Assembly (NCBI RefSeq): GCF_043380555.1
Contig: NC_091746.1
Location: 11,927,478 to 11,991,477 of the forward strand
Length of the DNA stretch: 64,000 nucleotides
From: Nothobranchius furzeri
Taxonomy: Eukaryota; Chordata; Actinopteri; Cyprinodontiformes; Nothobranchiidae
Direction: 5' to 3'
Under the pieces are notes generated by a model. It was not told where the DNA came from. It was given only the letters and a program-made list of their open reading frames with translations, and searched no databases. The position numbers and the translations under genes are program-made. Shown here one piece after another: positions 11,612-25,100 of the stretch; within the stretch, counting starts at the first letter, position 1; every line of letters starts with the position of its first letter.

Positions 11612-12260
11612 AGAGGCCCAAGCAAGACGCGCCCCGAGGAGCGTCTTGCCACATGTCAACAATGAGTCTGACTGAGGGCCTCCAGGAGAGAAGCCCAAGC
11701 AAGACGCGCCCCGAGGAGTGTCTTGCCACATGTCAGCACTCGGTCTGACTGAGCGCCTCCAGGAGAGAGGCCCAAGCAAGATGCGCCCCGAGGAGCGTCT
11801 TGCCACATGTCAACAATGGGTCTGACTGAGGGCCTCCAGGAGAGAAGCCCAAGCAAGACGCGCCCCGGGGAGCGTCTTGCCACATGTCAACAATGGGTCT
11901 GACTGAGGGCCTCCAAGAGAGAAGCCCAAGCAAGACGCGCCCCGAGGAGCGTCTTGCCACATATCAACAATGGGTCTGACTGAGGGCCTCCATGAGAGAA
12001 GCCCAAGCAAGATGCGCCCCGAGGAGCGTCTTGCCACATATCAACAATGGGTCTGACTGAGGGCCTCCATGAGAGAAGCCCAATCAAGACGCGCCCCGAG
12101 GAGCGTCTTGTCACGTGTCAACACTGGGTCTGACTGAGCGTCTCCAGGAGAGAGGCCAAAGCAAGACGCGCCCCGAGGAGCGTCTTGCCACATGTCACCA
12201 CTGGGTCTGACTGAGCGCCTCCAGGAGAGAGGTCCAAGCAAGACGCGCCCCGAGGAGCGT
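11612..12260 (+). repeat. 12-monomer higher-order repeat, copy 1
   Basis: The run of monomers here recurs at 12,536-13,184 at an offset of 924 bp (12 monomers). Differences are point substitutions such as CCCAATCAAG (12,080) against CCCAAGCAAG. The intervening 12,261-12,535 completes the 924-bp unit with less-matched monomers. Confidence 0.8.
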
Positions 12261-12535
12261 CTTGCCACATATCAACAATGAGTCTGACTGAGGGCCTCCA
12301 GGAGAGAAGCCCAAGCAAGACGCGTCCCGAGGAGTGTCTTGCCACATGTCAGCACTCGGTCTGAATGAGCGCCTCCAGGAGAGGGGCCCAAGCAAGACGC
12401 GCCCCGAGGAGCGTCTTGCCACATATCAACAATGGGTCTGACTGAGGGCCTCCATGAGAGAAGCCCAAGCAAGACGCGCCCCGAGGAGCGTCTTGCCACA
12501 TGTCAACACTGGGTCTGACAGAGGGCCTCCAGGAG

Positions 12536-13184
12536 AGAGGCCCAAGCAAGACGCGCCCCGAGGAGCGTCTTGCCACATGTCAACAATGAGTCTGACTGAG
12601 GGCCTCCAGGAGAGAAGCCCAAGCAAGACGCGCCCCGAGGAGTGTCTTGCCACATGTCAGCACTCGGTCTGACTGAGCGCCTCCAGGAGAGAGGCCCAAG
12701 CAAGATGCGCCCCGAGGAGCGTCTTGCCACATGTCAACAATGGGTCTGACTGAGGGCCTCCAGGAGAGAAGCCCAAGCAAGACGCGCCCCGGGGAGCGTC
12801 TTGCCACATGTCAACAATGGGTCTGACTGAGGGCCTCCAAGAGAGAAGCCCAAGCAAGACGCGCCCCGAGGAGCGTCTTGCCACATATCAACAATGGGTC
12901 TGACTGAGGGCCTCCATGAGAGAAGCCCAAGCAAGATGCGCCCCGAGGAGCGTCTTGCCACATATCAACAATGGGTCTGACTGAGGGCCTCCATGAGAGA
13001 AGCCCAAGCAAGACGCGCCCCGAGGAGCGTCTTGTCACGTGTCAACACTGGGTCTGACTGAGCGTCTCCAGGAGAGAGGTCCAAGCAAGACGCGCCCCGA
13101 GGAGCGTCTTGCCACATGTCACCACTGGGTCTGACTGAGCGCCTCAAGGAGAGAGGTCCAAGCAAGACGCGCCCCGAGGAGCGT
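12536..13184 (+). repeat. 12-monomer higher-order repeat, copy 2
   Basis: Copy of 11,612-12,260 shifted by 924 bp. After 13,184 the pattern changes to a shorter echo of 385 bp (five monomers). Confidence 0.8.
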
Positions 13185-14569
13185 CTTGCCACATGTCAGC
13201 ACTCGGTCTGAATGAGCGCCTCCAGGAGAGAGGCCCAAGCAAGACGCGCCCCGAGGAGCGTCTTGCCACATATCAACAATGAGTCTGACTGAGGGCCTCC
13301 AGGAGAGAAGCCCAAGCAAGACGCGTCCCGAGGAGTGTCTTGCCACATGTCAGCACTCGGTCTGAATGAGCGCCTCCAGGAGAGAGCCCCAAGCAAGACG
13401 CGCCCCGAGGAGCGTCTTGCCACATATCAACAATGGGTCTGACTGAGGGCCTCCATGAGAGAAGCCCAAGCAAGACGCGTCCCGAGGAGCGTCTTGTCAC
13501 GTGTCAACACTGGGTCTGACTGAGCGTCTCCAGGAGAGAGGCCCAAGCAAGACGCGCCCCGAGGAGCGTCTTGCCACATGTCACCACTGGGTCTGACTGA
13601 GCGCCTCCAGGAGAGAGGCCCAAGCAAGACGCGCCCCGAGGAGCGTCTTGCCACATGTCAACAATGAGTCTGACTGAGGGCCTCCAGGAGAGAAGCCCAA
13701 GCAAGACGCGTCCCGAGGAGTGTTTTGCCACATGTCAGCACTCGGTCTGACTGAGCGCCTCCAGGAGAGAGGCCCAAGCAAGACGCGCCCCGAGGAGCGT
13801 CTTGCCACGTATCAACAATGGGTCTGACTGAGGGCCTCCATGAGAGAAGCCCAAGCAAGACGCGCCCCGAGGAGCGTCTTGTCACGTGTCAACACTGGGT
13901 CTGACTGAGTGTCTCCAGGAGAGAGGCCCAAGCAAGACGCGCCCCGAGGAGCGTCTTGCCACGTGTCACCACTGGGTCTGACTGAGCGCCTCCAGGAGAG
14001 AGGCCCAAGCAAGACGCGCCCCGAGGAGCGTCTTGCCACATGTCAACAATGAGTCTGACTGAGGGCCTCCAGGAGAGAAGCCGAAGCAAGACGCGTCCCG
14101 AGGAGCGTCTTGACACATGTCAACACTTGGGCTGACAGAGGGCCTCCAGGAGAGAGGCCCAAGCAAGATGCGCCCCGAGGAGCGTCTTGCCACATGTAAA
14201 CAATGGGTCTGACTGAGGGCCTCCAGGAGAGAAGCCCAAGCAAGACGCGCCCCGAGGAGCGTCCTGCCACATGTCAGCACTCGGTCTGACTGAGCGCCTC
14301 CAGGAGAGAGGCCCAAGCAAGACGCGCCTCGAGGAGCGTCCTGCCACATATCAACAATGGGTCTGACTGAGGGCCTCCATGAGAAAAGCCCAAGCAAGAC
14401 GCGCCCAGAGGAGCGTCTTGTCACGTGTCAACACTGGGTCTGACTGAGCGTCTCCAGGAGAGAGGCCCAAGCAAGACGCGCCCCGAGGAGTGTCTTGCCA
14501 CATGTAAGCACTGGGTCTGACTGAGCGCCTCCAGGAGAGAGGCCCCAGCAAGACGCGCCCCGAGGAGCG
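13185..14569 (+). repeat. Irregular array with five-monomer echoes
   Basis: About 18 monomers with variant runs repeated at 385 bp (13,119-13,346 resembles 13,504-13,731, and 13,427-13,654 resembles 13,812-14,039) plus singletons such as GGGCTGACAGAGGG near 14,130. No clean long block boundary is visible. All of it is satellite. Confidence 0.7.
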
Positions 14570-17500
14570 TCTTGCCTTATGTCAGCACTCGGTCTGACTG
14601 AGCGCCTCCAGGAGAGAGGCCCAAGCAAGACGCGCCCCGAGGAGCGTCTTGCCACATGTCAACAATGGGTCTGACTGAGATCCTCCAAGAGAGAAGCCCA
14701 GGCAAGATGCGCCCCGAGGAGCGTCCTGCACCTTGTCAACACTGGGTCTGACTGAGCACCTCCAGGAGAGAGGCCCAAGCAAGACTCGCCCCGAGGAGCG
14801 TCTTGCCACATATCAACAATGGCTCTGACTGAGGGCATCCATGAGAGAAGCCCAAGCAAGACGCGCCCCGAGGAGCGTCTTGCCACATGTCAGCACTCGG
14901 TCTGACTGAGCGCCTCCAGGAGAGAGGCCCAAGCAAGACGCGCCCCGGAGAGCGTCTTGTCACGTGTCAACACTGGGTCTGACTGAGCGTCTCCAGGAGA
15001 GAGGCCCAAGCAAGACGCGCCCCGAGGAGCGTCTTGCCACATGTCACCACTGGGTCTGACTGAGCTCCTCCAGGAGAGAGGCCCAAGCAAGACGCGCCCC
15101 GAGGAGCGTCTTGCCACATGTCAACAATGAGTTTGACTGAGGGCCTCCAGGAGAGAGGCCCAAGCAAGACGCGCCCTGAGGAGCGTCTTGCCACATATCA
15201 ACAATGGGTCTGACTGAGGGCCTCCAGGAGAGAGGCCCAAGCAAGACGCGCCCCGAGGAGCGTCTTGCCACGTGTCAACACTGGGTCTGATTGAGGGCCT
15301 ACAGGAGAGAGGCCCAAGCAAGACGTGCCCCGAGGAGCGTCTTGCCACATGTCACCACTGGGTCTGACTGAGCGCCTCCAGGAGAGAGGCCCAAGCAAGA
15401 CGCGCCCCGAGGAGCGTCTTGCCACATGTCACCACTGGGTCTGACTGAGCGCCTCCAGGAGAGAGGCCCAAGCAAGACGCGCCCCGAGGAGCGTCTTGCC
15501 ACATGTAAACAATGAGTCTGACTGAGGGCCTCCAGGAGAGAGGCCCAAGCAAGACGCGCCCCGAGGAGCGTCTTGCCACATGTCATCACTGGGTCTGACT
15601 GAGCGTCTCCAGGAGAGAAGCCCCAGCAAGACGCGCCCCGAGGAGCGTCTTGCCACATGTAAGCACTGGGTCTGACTGAGCGCCTCCAGGAGAGAGGCCC
15701 CAGCAAGACGCGCCCCGAGGAGCGTCTTGCCTTATGTCAGCACTCGGTCTGACTGAGCGCCTCCAGGAGAGAAGCCCAAGCAAGACACGCCACGAGGAGC
15801 GTCTTGCCACATGTCAACAATGGGTCTGACTGAGGGCCTCCAGGAGAGAAGCCCAAGCAAGACGCGCCCCGAGGAGCGTCTTGCCACATGTCAGCACTCG
15901 GTCTGACTGAGCGCCTCCAGGAGAGAGGCCCAAGCAAGACGCACCCCGAGGAGCGTCTTGACACATGTCAACACTGGGGCTGACAGAGGGCCTCCAGGAG
16001 AGAGGCCCAAGCAAGATGCGCCCCGAGGAGCGTCTTGCCACATGTAAACAATGGGTCTGACTGAGGGCCTCCAGGAGAGAAGCCCAAGCAAGACGCGCCC
16101 CGAGGAGCGTCTTGTCACGTGTCAACACTGGGTCTGACTGAGCGTCTCCAGGAGAGAGGCCCAAGCAAGACGCGCCCCGAGGAGCGTCTTGCCACATGTC
16201 ACCACTGGGTCTGACTGAGCGCCTCCAGGAGAGAGGCCCAAGCAAGACGCGCCCCGAGAAGAATCTTGCAACATGTCAACAATGAGTCTGACTGAGGGCC
16301 TCCAGGAGAGAAGCCCAAGCAAGACGCGTCCCGAGGAGCGTCTTGCCACATGTCAGCACTCGGTCTGACTGAGCGCCTCCAGGAGAGAGGCCCCAGCAAG
16401 ACGCGCCCGGAGGAGCGTCTTGCCTTATGTCAGCACTCGGTCTGACTGAGCGCCTCCAGGAGAGAGGCCCAAGCAAGACGCGCCCCGAGGAGCGTCTTGC
16501 CACATGTCAACACTGGGTCTGACAGAGCGCCTCCAGGAGAGAGGCCCCTGCAAGACGCGCCCCGAGGAGCGTCTTGCCTTATGTCAGCACTCGGTCTGAC
16601 TGAGCGCCTCCAGGAGAGAGGCCCAAGCAAAACGCGCCCCGAGGAGCGTCTTGCCACATGTCGGCACTCGGTCTGACTGAACGCCTCTAGGAGAGAAGCC
16701 CCAGCAAGACGCGCCCCGAGGAGCGTCTTGCCACATATCAACAATGGGTCTGACTGAGGGCCTCCATGAGAGAAGCCCAAGCAAGACGCGCCCCGAGGAG
16801 CGTCTTGTTACATGTCAGGACTCGGTCTGACTGAGCGCCTCCAGGAGAGAGGCCCAAGCAAGACGCACCCCGGGGAGCGTCTTGCCACATGTCAACACTT
16901 GGTCTGACTGAGCGCCTCCAGGAGATAGGCCCAAGCAAGACGCGCCAGGAGGAGCGTCTTGCCACGTGTCAACACTGTGTCTGACTGAGCGTCTCCAGGA
17001 GAGAGGCCCAAGCAAGACGCGCCCCGAGGAGCGTCTTGCCACATGTCAACAATGGGTCTGACTGAGGGCCTCCAAGAGAGAAGCCCAAGCAAGACGCGCC
17101 CCGAGGAGCGTCTTGCACCATGTCAACACTGGGTCTGACTGAGGGCCTCCATGAGAGAAGCCCAAGCAAGACGCGCCCCGAGGAGCATCTTGCCACATGT
17201 CAGCACTCGGTCTGACTGAGCGCCTCCAGGAGAGAGGCCCAAGCAAGACGTGCCCCGAGGAGCGTCTTGCCACATATCAACAATATGTCTGACTGAGGGC
17301 CTCCATGAGAGAAGCCCAAGCAAGACGCGCTCCGAGGAGCGTCTTGTCACGTGTCAACACTGGGTCTGACTGAGCGTCTCCAGGAGAGAGGCCCAAGCAA
17401 GACGCGCCCCGAGGAGCGTCTTGCCACATGTAAGCACTGGGTCTGACTGAGCGCCTCCAGGAGAGAGGCCCCAGCAAGACGCGCCCCGAGGAGCGTCTTG

Positions 17501-18342
17501 CCTTATGTCAGCACTCGGTCTGACTGAGCGCCTCCAGGAGAGAGGCCCAAGCAAGACGCGCCCCGAGGAGCGTCTTGCCACATGTCACCACTGGGTCTGA
17601 CTGAGCGCCTCCAGGAGAGAGGCCCAAGCAAAACGCGCCCCGAGGAGCGTCTTGCCATATGTCAACAATGAGTCTGACTGAGGGCCTCGGCGAGAGAAGC
17701 CCAAGCAAGACGCGTCCCGAGGAGCGTCTTGCCACATGTCGGCACTCGGTCTGACTGAACGCCTCTAGGAGAGAAGCCCCAGCAAGACGCGCCCCGAGGA
17801 GCGTCTTGCCACATATCAACAATGGGTCTGACTGAGAGCCTCCATGAGAGAAGCCCAAGCAAGACGCGCCCCGAGGAGCGTCTTTCCTTATGTCAGCACT
17901 CGGTCTGACTGAGCGCCTCCAGGAGAGAGGCCCAAGCAAGACGCGCCCCGAGGAGCGTCTTGCCACATGTCACCACTGGGTCTGACTGAGCGCCTCCAGG
18001 AGAGAGGCCCAAGCAAAACGCGCCCCGAGGAGCGTCTTGCCATATGTCAACAATGAGTCTGACTGAGGGCCTCGGCGAGAGAAGCCCAAGCAAGACGCGT
18101 CCCGAGGAGCGTCTTGCCACATGTCGGCACTCGGTCTGACTGAACGCCTCTAGGAGAGAAGCCCCAGCAAGACGCGCCCCGAGGAGCGTCTTGCCACATA
18201 TCAACAATGGGTCTGACTGAGGGCCTCCATGAGAGAAGCCCAAGCAAGACGCGCCCCGAGGAGCGTCTTGCCACATGTAAGCACTGGGTCTGACTGAGCG
18301 CCTCCAGGAGAGAGGACCCAGCAAGACGCGCCCCGAGGAGCA
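14570..18342 (+). repeat. 49-monomer (3,773-bp) higher-order unit, copy 1
   Basis: A strict tandem duplication: every monomer variant from 14,570 to 18,342 reappears 3,773 bp (49 x 77) downstream, with no difference that I noticed. Examples are GAGTTTGACTGAGGG (15,130 and 18,903), CCTACAGG (15,298 and 19,071), CGAGAAGAATCTTGC (16,256 and 20,029) and CGCCAGGAGGAG (16,945 and 20,718). The left edge is set by GCGTCTTGCC here against GCATCTTGCC at 18,342, again within the hairpin right stem. Confidence 0.93.
15141..15161. repeat. Second, weaker inverted repeat in the monomer (example)
   Basis: GGGCCT (15,141-15,146) and AGGCCC (15,156-15,161) form a perfect 6-bp inverted repeat around a 9-nt loop. 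Only hybrid-type monomers such as this one have the perfect version. The two main monomer classes each carry one mismatch in the stem (GCGCCT with AGGCCC, or GGGCCT with AAGCCC), so this element is not maintained as strictly as the CAAGACGC hairpin. Confidence 0.6.
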
Positions 18343-21300
18343 TCTTGCCTTATGTCAGCACTCGGTCTGACTGAGCGCCTCCAGGAGAGAGGCCCAAGCA
18401 AGACGCGCCCCGAGGAGCGTCTTGCCACATGTCAACAATGGGTCTGACTGAGATCCTCCAAGAGAGAAGCCCAGGCAAGATGCGCCCCGAGGAGCGTCCT
18501 GCACCTTGTCAACACTGGGTCTGACTGAGCACCTCCAGGAGAGAGGCCCAAGCAAGACTCGCCCCGAGGAGCGTCTTGCCACATATCAACAATGGCTCTG
18601 ACTGAGGGCATCCATGAGAGAAGCCCAAGCAAGACGCGCCCCGAGGAGCGTCTTGCCACATGTCAGCACTCGGTCTGACTGAGCGCCTCCAGGAGAGAGG
18701 CCCAAGCAAGACGCGCCCCGGAGAGCGTCTTGTCACGTGTCAACACTGGGTCTGACTGAGCGTCTCCAGGAGAGAGGCCCAAGCAAGACGCGCCCCGAGG
18801 AGCGTCTTGCCACATGTCACCACTGGGTCTGACTGAGCTCCTCCAGGAGAGAGGCCCAAGCAAGACGCGCCCCGAGGAGCGTCTTGCCACATGTCAACAA
18901 TGAGTTTGACTGAGGGCCTCCAGGAGAGAGGCCCAAGCAAGACGCGCCCTGAGGAGCGTCTTGCCACATATCAACAATGGGTCTGACTGAGGGCCTCCAG
19001 GAGAGAGGCCCAAGCAAGACGCGCCCCGAGGAGCGTCTTGCCACGTGTCAACACTGGGTCTGATTGAGGGCCTACAGGAGAGAGGCCCAAGCAAGACGTG
19101 CCCCGAGGAGCGTCTTGCCACATGTCACCACTGGGTCTGACTGAGCGCCTCCAGGAGAGAGGCCCAAGCAAGACGCGCCCCGAGGAGCGTCTTGCCACAT
19201 GTCACCACTGGGTCTGACTGAGCGCCTCCAGGAGAGAGGCCCAAGCAAGACGCGCCCCGAGGAGCGTCTTGCCACATGTAAACAATGAGTCTGACTGAGG
19301 GCCTCCAGGAGAGAGGCCCAAGCAAGACGCGCCCCGAGGAGCGTCTTGCCACATGTCATCACTGGGTCTGACTGAGCGTCTCCAGGAGAGAAGCCCCAGC
19401 AAGACGCGCCCCGAGGAGCGTCTTGCCACATGTAAGCACTGGGTCTGACTGAGCGCCTCCAGGAGAGAGGCCCCAGCAAGACGCGCCCCGAGGAGCGTCT
19501 TGCCTTATGTCAGCACTCGGTCTGACTGAGCGCCTCCAGGAGAGAAGCCCAAGCAAGACACGCCACGAGGAGCGTCTTGCCACATGTCAACAATGGGTCT
19601 GACTGAGGGCCTCCAGGAGAGAAGCCCAAGCAAGACGCGCCCCGAGGAGCGTCTTGCCACATGTCAGCACTCGGTCTGACTGAGCGCCTCCAGGAGAGAG
19701 GCCCAAGCAAGACGCACCCCGAGGAGCGTCTTGACACATGTCAACACTGGGGCTGACAGAGGGCCTCCAGGAGAGAGGCCCAAGCAAGATGCGCCCCGAG
19801 GAGCGTCTTGCCACATGTAAACAATGGGTCTGACTGAGGGCCTCCAGGAGAGAAGCCCAAGCAAGACGCGCCCCGAGGAGCGTCTTGTCACGTGTCAACA
19901 CTGGGTCTGACTGAGCGTCTCCAGGAGAGAGGCCCAAGCAAGACGCGCCCCGAGGAGCGTCTTGCCACATGTCACCACTGGGTCTGACTGAGCGCCTCCA
20001 GGAGAGAGGCCCAAGCAAGACGCGCCCCGAGAAGAATCTTGCAACATGTCAACAATGAGTCTGACTGAGGGCCTCCAGGAGAGAAGCCCAAGCAAGACGC
20101 GTCCCGAGGAGCGTCTTGCCACATGTCAGCACTCGGTCTGACTGAGCGCCTCCAGGAGAGAGGCCCCAGCAAGACGCGCCCGGAGGAGCGTCTTGCCTTA
20201 TGTCAGCACTCGGTCTGACTGAGCGCCTCCAGGAGAGAGGCCCAAGCAAGACGCGCCCCGAGGAGCGTCTTGCCACATGTCAACACTGGGTCTGACAGAG
20301 CGCCTCCAGGAGAGAGGCCCCTGCAAGACGCGCCCCGAGGAGCGTCTTGCCTTATGTCAGCACTCGGTCTGACTGAGCGCCTCCAGGAGAGAGGCCCAAG
20401 CAAAACGCGCCCCGAGGAGCGTCTTGCCACATGTCGGCACTCGGTCTGACTGAACGCCTCTAGGAGAGAAGCCCCAGCAAGACGCGCCCCGAGGAGCGTC
20501 TTGCCACATATCAACAATGGGTCTGACTGAGGGCCTCCATGAGAGAAGCCCAAGCAAGACGCGCCCCGAGGAGCGTCTTGTTACATGTCAGGACTCGGTC
20601 TGACTGAGCGCCTCCAGGAGAGAGGCCCAAGCAAGACGCACCCCGGGGAGCGTCTTGCCACATGTCAACACTTGGTCTGACTGAGCGCCTCCAGGAGATA
20701 GGCCCAAGCAAGACGCGCCAGGAGGAGCGTCTTGCCACGTGTCAACACTGTGTCTGACTGAGCGTCTCCAGGAGAGAGGCCCAAGCAAGACGCGCCCCGA
20801 GGAGCGTCTTGCCACATGTCAACAATGGGTCTGACTGAGGGCCTCCAAGAGAGAAGCCCAAGCAAGACGCGCCCCGAGGAGCGTCTTGCACCATGTCAAC
20901 ACTGGGTCTGACTGAGGGCCTCCATGAGAGAAGCCCAAGCAAGACGCGCCCCGAGGAGCATCTTGCCACATGTCAGCACTCGGTCTGACTGAGCGCCTCC
21001 AGGAGAGAGGCCCAAGCAAGACGTGCCCCGAGGAGCGTCTTGCCACATATCAACAATATGTCTGACTGAGGGCCTCCATGAGAGAAGCCCAAGCAAGACG
21101 CGCTCCGAGGAGCGTCTTGTCACGTGTCAACACTGGGTCTGACTGAGCGTCTCCAGGAGAGAGGCCCAAGCAAGACGCGCCCCGAGGAGCGTCTTGCCAC
21201 ATGTAAGCACTGGGTCTGACTGAGCGCCTCCAGGAGAGAGGCCCCAGCAAGACGCGCCCCGAGGAGCGTCTTGCCTTATGTCAGCACTCGGTCTGACTGA

Positions 21301-22115
21301 GCGCCTCCAGGAGAGAGGCCCAAGCAAGACGCGCCCCGAGGAGCGTCTTGCCACATGTCACCACTGGGTCTGACTGAGCGCCTCCAGGAGAGAGGCCCAA
21401 GCAAAACGCGCCCCGAGGAGCGTCTTGCCATATGTCAACAATGAGTCTGACTGAGGGCCTCGGCGAGAGAAGCCCAAGCAAGACGCGTCCCGAGGAGCGT
21501 CTTGCCACATGTCGGCACTCGGTCTGACTGAACGCCTCTAGGAGAGAAGCCCCAGCAAGACGCGCCCCGAGGAGCGTCTTGCCACATATCAACAATGGGT
21601 CTGACTGAGAGCCTCCATGAGAGAAGCCCAAGCAAGACGCGCCCCGAGGAGCGTCTTTCCTTATGTCAGCACTCGGTCTGACTGAGCGCCTCCAGGAGAG
21701 AGGCCCAAGCAAGACGCGCCCCGAGGAGCGTCTTGCCACATGTCACCACTGGGTCTGACTGAGCGCCTCCAGGAGAGAGGCCCAAGCAAAACGCGCCCCG
21801 AGGAGCGTCTTGCCATATGTCAACAATGAGTCTGACTGAGGGCCTCGGCGAGAGAAGCCCAAGCAAGACGCGTCCCGAGGAGCGTCTTGCCACATGTCGG
21901 CACTCGGTCTGACTGAACGCCTCTAGGAGAGAAGCCCCAGCAAGACGCGCCCCGAGGAGCGTCTTGCCACATATCAACAATGGGTCTGACTGAGGGCCTC
22001 CATGAGAGAAGCCCAAGCAAGACGCGCCCCGAGGAGCGTCTTGCCACATGTAAGCACTGGGTCTGACTGAGCGCCTCCAGGAGAGAGGACCCAGCAAGAC
22101 GCGCCCCGAGGAGCA
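18343..22115 (+). repeat. 49-monomer (3,773-bp) higher-order unit, copy 2
   Basis: Second, directly adjoining copy of 14,570-18,342. After about 22,160 the sequence departs from the pattern (GGAGATAGGCC where the matching place in copy 1 has GGAGAGAGGCC). The near-identity over 3.8 kb marks this as one of the most recent amplification events in the window, or as a duplication introduced in assembly. Confidence 0.92.
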
Positions 22116-25100
22116 TCTTGCCTTATGTCAGCACTCGGTCTGACTGAGCGCCTCCAGGAGATAGGCCCAAGCAAGACGCGCCCCGAGGAGCGTCTTGCCA
22201 CATGTCAACAATGGGTCTGACTGAGGGCCTCCAGGAGAGAAGCCCAAGCAAGACGCGCCCCGAGGAGCGTCTTCTTACATGTCAGGACTCGGTCTGACTA
22301 AGCGCCTCCAGGAGAGAGGCCCAAGCAAGACGCGCCCCGAGGAGCGTCTTGCCACATGTCAACAATGGGTCTGACTGAGGGCCTCCAAGAGAGAAGCCCA
22401 AGCAAGACGCGCCCCGAGGAGCGTCTTGCACCATGTCAACACTGGGTCTGACTGAGCGCCTCCAGGAGAGAAGCCCCAGCAAGACGCGCCCCGAGGAGCG
22501 TCTTGCCACATGTAAGCACTGGGTCTGACTGAGCGCCTCCAGGAGAGACGCCCCAGCAAGACGCGCCCCGAGGAGCGTCTTGCCTTATGTCAGCACTCGG
22601 TCTGACTGAGCGCCTCCAGGAGAGAGGCCCAAGCAAGACGCACCCCGAGGAGCGTCTTGACACATGTCAACACTGGGGCTGACAGAGGGCCTCCAGGAGA
22701 GAGGCCCAAGCAAGACGCGCCCCGAGGAGCGTTTTGCCACATGTCACCACTGGGTCTGACTGAGCGCCTCCAGGAGAGAGGCCCAAGCAAGACGCGCCCC
22801 GAGGAGCGTCTTGCCACATGTAAGCACTGGGTCTGACTGAGCGCCTCCAGGAGAGAGGCCCCAGCAAGACGCGCCCCGAGGAGCGTCTTGCCTTATGTCA
22901 GCACTCGGTCTGACTGAGCGCCTCCAGGAGAGAGGCCCAAGCAAGACTCGCCCCGAGGAGCGTCTTGCCACATATCAACAATGGGTCTGACTGAGGGCCT
23001 CCATGAGAGAAGCCCAAGCAAGACGCGCCCCGAGGAGCGTCTTGCCACATATCAACAATGGGTCTGACTGAGGGCCTCCAGGAGAGAGGCCCAAGCAAGA
23101 CGCGCCCCGAGGAGCGTCTTGCCACGTGTCAACACTGGGTCTGATTGAGGGCCTACAGGAGAGAGGCCCAAGCAAGACGCGCCCCGAGGAGCGTCTTGCC
23201 ACATGTCACCACTGGGTCTGACTGAGCGCCTCCAGGAGAGAGGCCCAAGCAAGACGCGCCCCGAGGAGCGTCTTGCCACATGTCACCACTGGGTCTGACT
23301 GAGCGCCTCCAGGAGAGAGGCCCAAGCAAGACGCGCCCCGAGGAGCGTCTTGCCACATGTCACCACTGGGTCTGACTGAGCGCCTCCAGGAGAGAGGCCC
23401 AAGCAAGACGCGCCCCAAGGAGCGTCTTGCCACATGTAAACAATGAGTCTGACTGAGGGCCTCCAGGAGAGAGGCCCAAGCAAGACGCGCCCCGAGGAGC
23501 GTCTTGCCACATATCAACAATGGGTCTGACTGAGGGCCTCCATGAGAGAAGCCCAAGCAAGACGCGCCCCGAGGAGCGTCTTGTCACGTGTCAACACTGG
23601 GTCTGACTGAGCGTCTCCAGGAGAGAGGCCCAAGCAAGACGCGCCCCGAGGAGCGTCTTGCCACATGTCATCACTGGGTCTGACTGAGCGTCTCCAGGAG
23701 AGAAGCCCCAGCAAGACGCGCCCCGAGGAGCGTCTTGCCTTATGTCAGCACTCGGTCTGACTGAGAGCCTCCAGGAGAGAAGCCCAAGCAAGACACGCCA
23801 CGAGGAGCGTCTTGCCACATGTCAACAATGGGTCTGACTGAGGGCCTCCAGGAGAGAAGCCCAAGCAAGACGCGCCCCGAGGAGCGTCTTGCCACATGTC
23901 AGCACTCGGTCTGTCTGAGCGCCTCCAGGAGAGAGGCCCAAGCAAGACGCACCCCGAGGAGCGTCTTGACACATGTCAACACTGGGGCTGACAGAGGGCC
24001 TCCAGGAGAGAGGCCCAAGCAAGATGCGCCCCGAGGAGCGTCTTGCCACATGTAAACAATGGGTCTGACTGAGGGCCTCCAGGAGAGAAGCCCAAGCAAG
24101 ACGCGCCCCGAGGAGCGTCTTGTCACGTGTCAACACTGGGTCTGACTGAGCGTCTCCAGGAGAGAGGCCCAAGCAAGACGCGCCCCGAGGAGCGTCTTGC
24201 CACATGTCACCACTGGGTCTGACTGAGCGCCTCCAGGAGAGAGGCCCAAGCAAGACGCGCCCCGAGGAGCATCTTGCCACATGTCAACAATGAGTCAGAC
24301 TGAGGGCCCCCAGGAGAGAAGCCCAAGCAAGACGCGTCCCGAGGAGCGTCTTGCCACATGTCAGCACTCGGTCTGACTGAGCGCCTCCAGGAGAGAGGCC
24401 CCAGCAAGACGCGCCCGGAGGAGCGTCTTGCCTTATGTCAGCACTCGGTCTGACTGAGCGCCTCCAGGAGAGAGGCCCAAGCAAGACGCGCCCCGAGGAG
24501 CGTCTTGCCACATGTCACCACTGGGTCTGACAGAGCGCCTCCAGGAGAGAGGCCCCTGCAAGACGCGCCCCGAGGAGCGTCTTGCCTTATGTCAGCACTC
24601 GGTCTGACTGAGAGTCTCCAGGAGAGAGGCCCAAGCAAGACGCGCCCCGAGGAGCGTCTTGCCACATGTCACCACTGGGTCTGACTGAGCGCCTCCAGGA
24701 GAGAGGCCCAAGCAAAACGCGCCCCGAGGAGCGTCTTGCCACATGTCGGCACTCGGTCTGACTGAACGCCTCTAGGAGAGAAGCCCCAGCAAGACGCGCC
24801 CCGAGGAGCGTCTTGCCACATATCAACAATGGGTCTGACTGAGGGCCTCCATGAGAGAAGCCCAAGCAAGACGCGCCCCGAGGAGCGTCTTGCCACATGT
24901 AAGCACTGGGTCTGACTGAGCGCCTCCAGGAGAGAGGCCCCAGCAAGACGCGCCCCGAGGAGCATCTTGCCTTATGTCAGCACTCGGTCTGACTGAGCGC
25001 CTCCAGGAGATAGGCCCAAGCAAGACGCGCCCCGAGGAGCGTCTTGCCACATGTCAACAATGGGTATGACTGAGGGCCTCCAGGAGAGAAGCCCAAGCAA

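Noticed and set aside
15141..15161. Compensatory base changes preserving the GGGCCT/AGGCCC stem.
   Set aside because: The two main monomer classes each contain a mismatch (GCGCCT with AGGCCC, GGGCCT with AAGCCC). The linked changes do not restore pairing, so there is no covariation.
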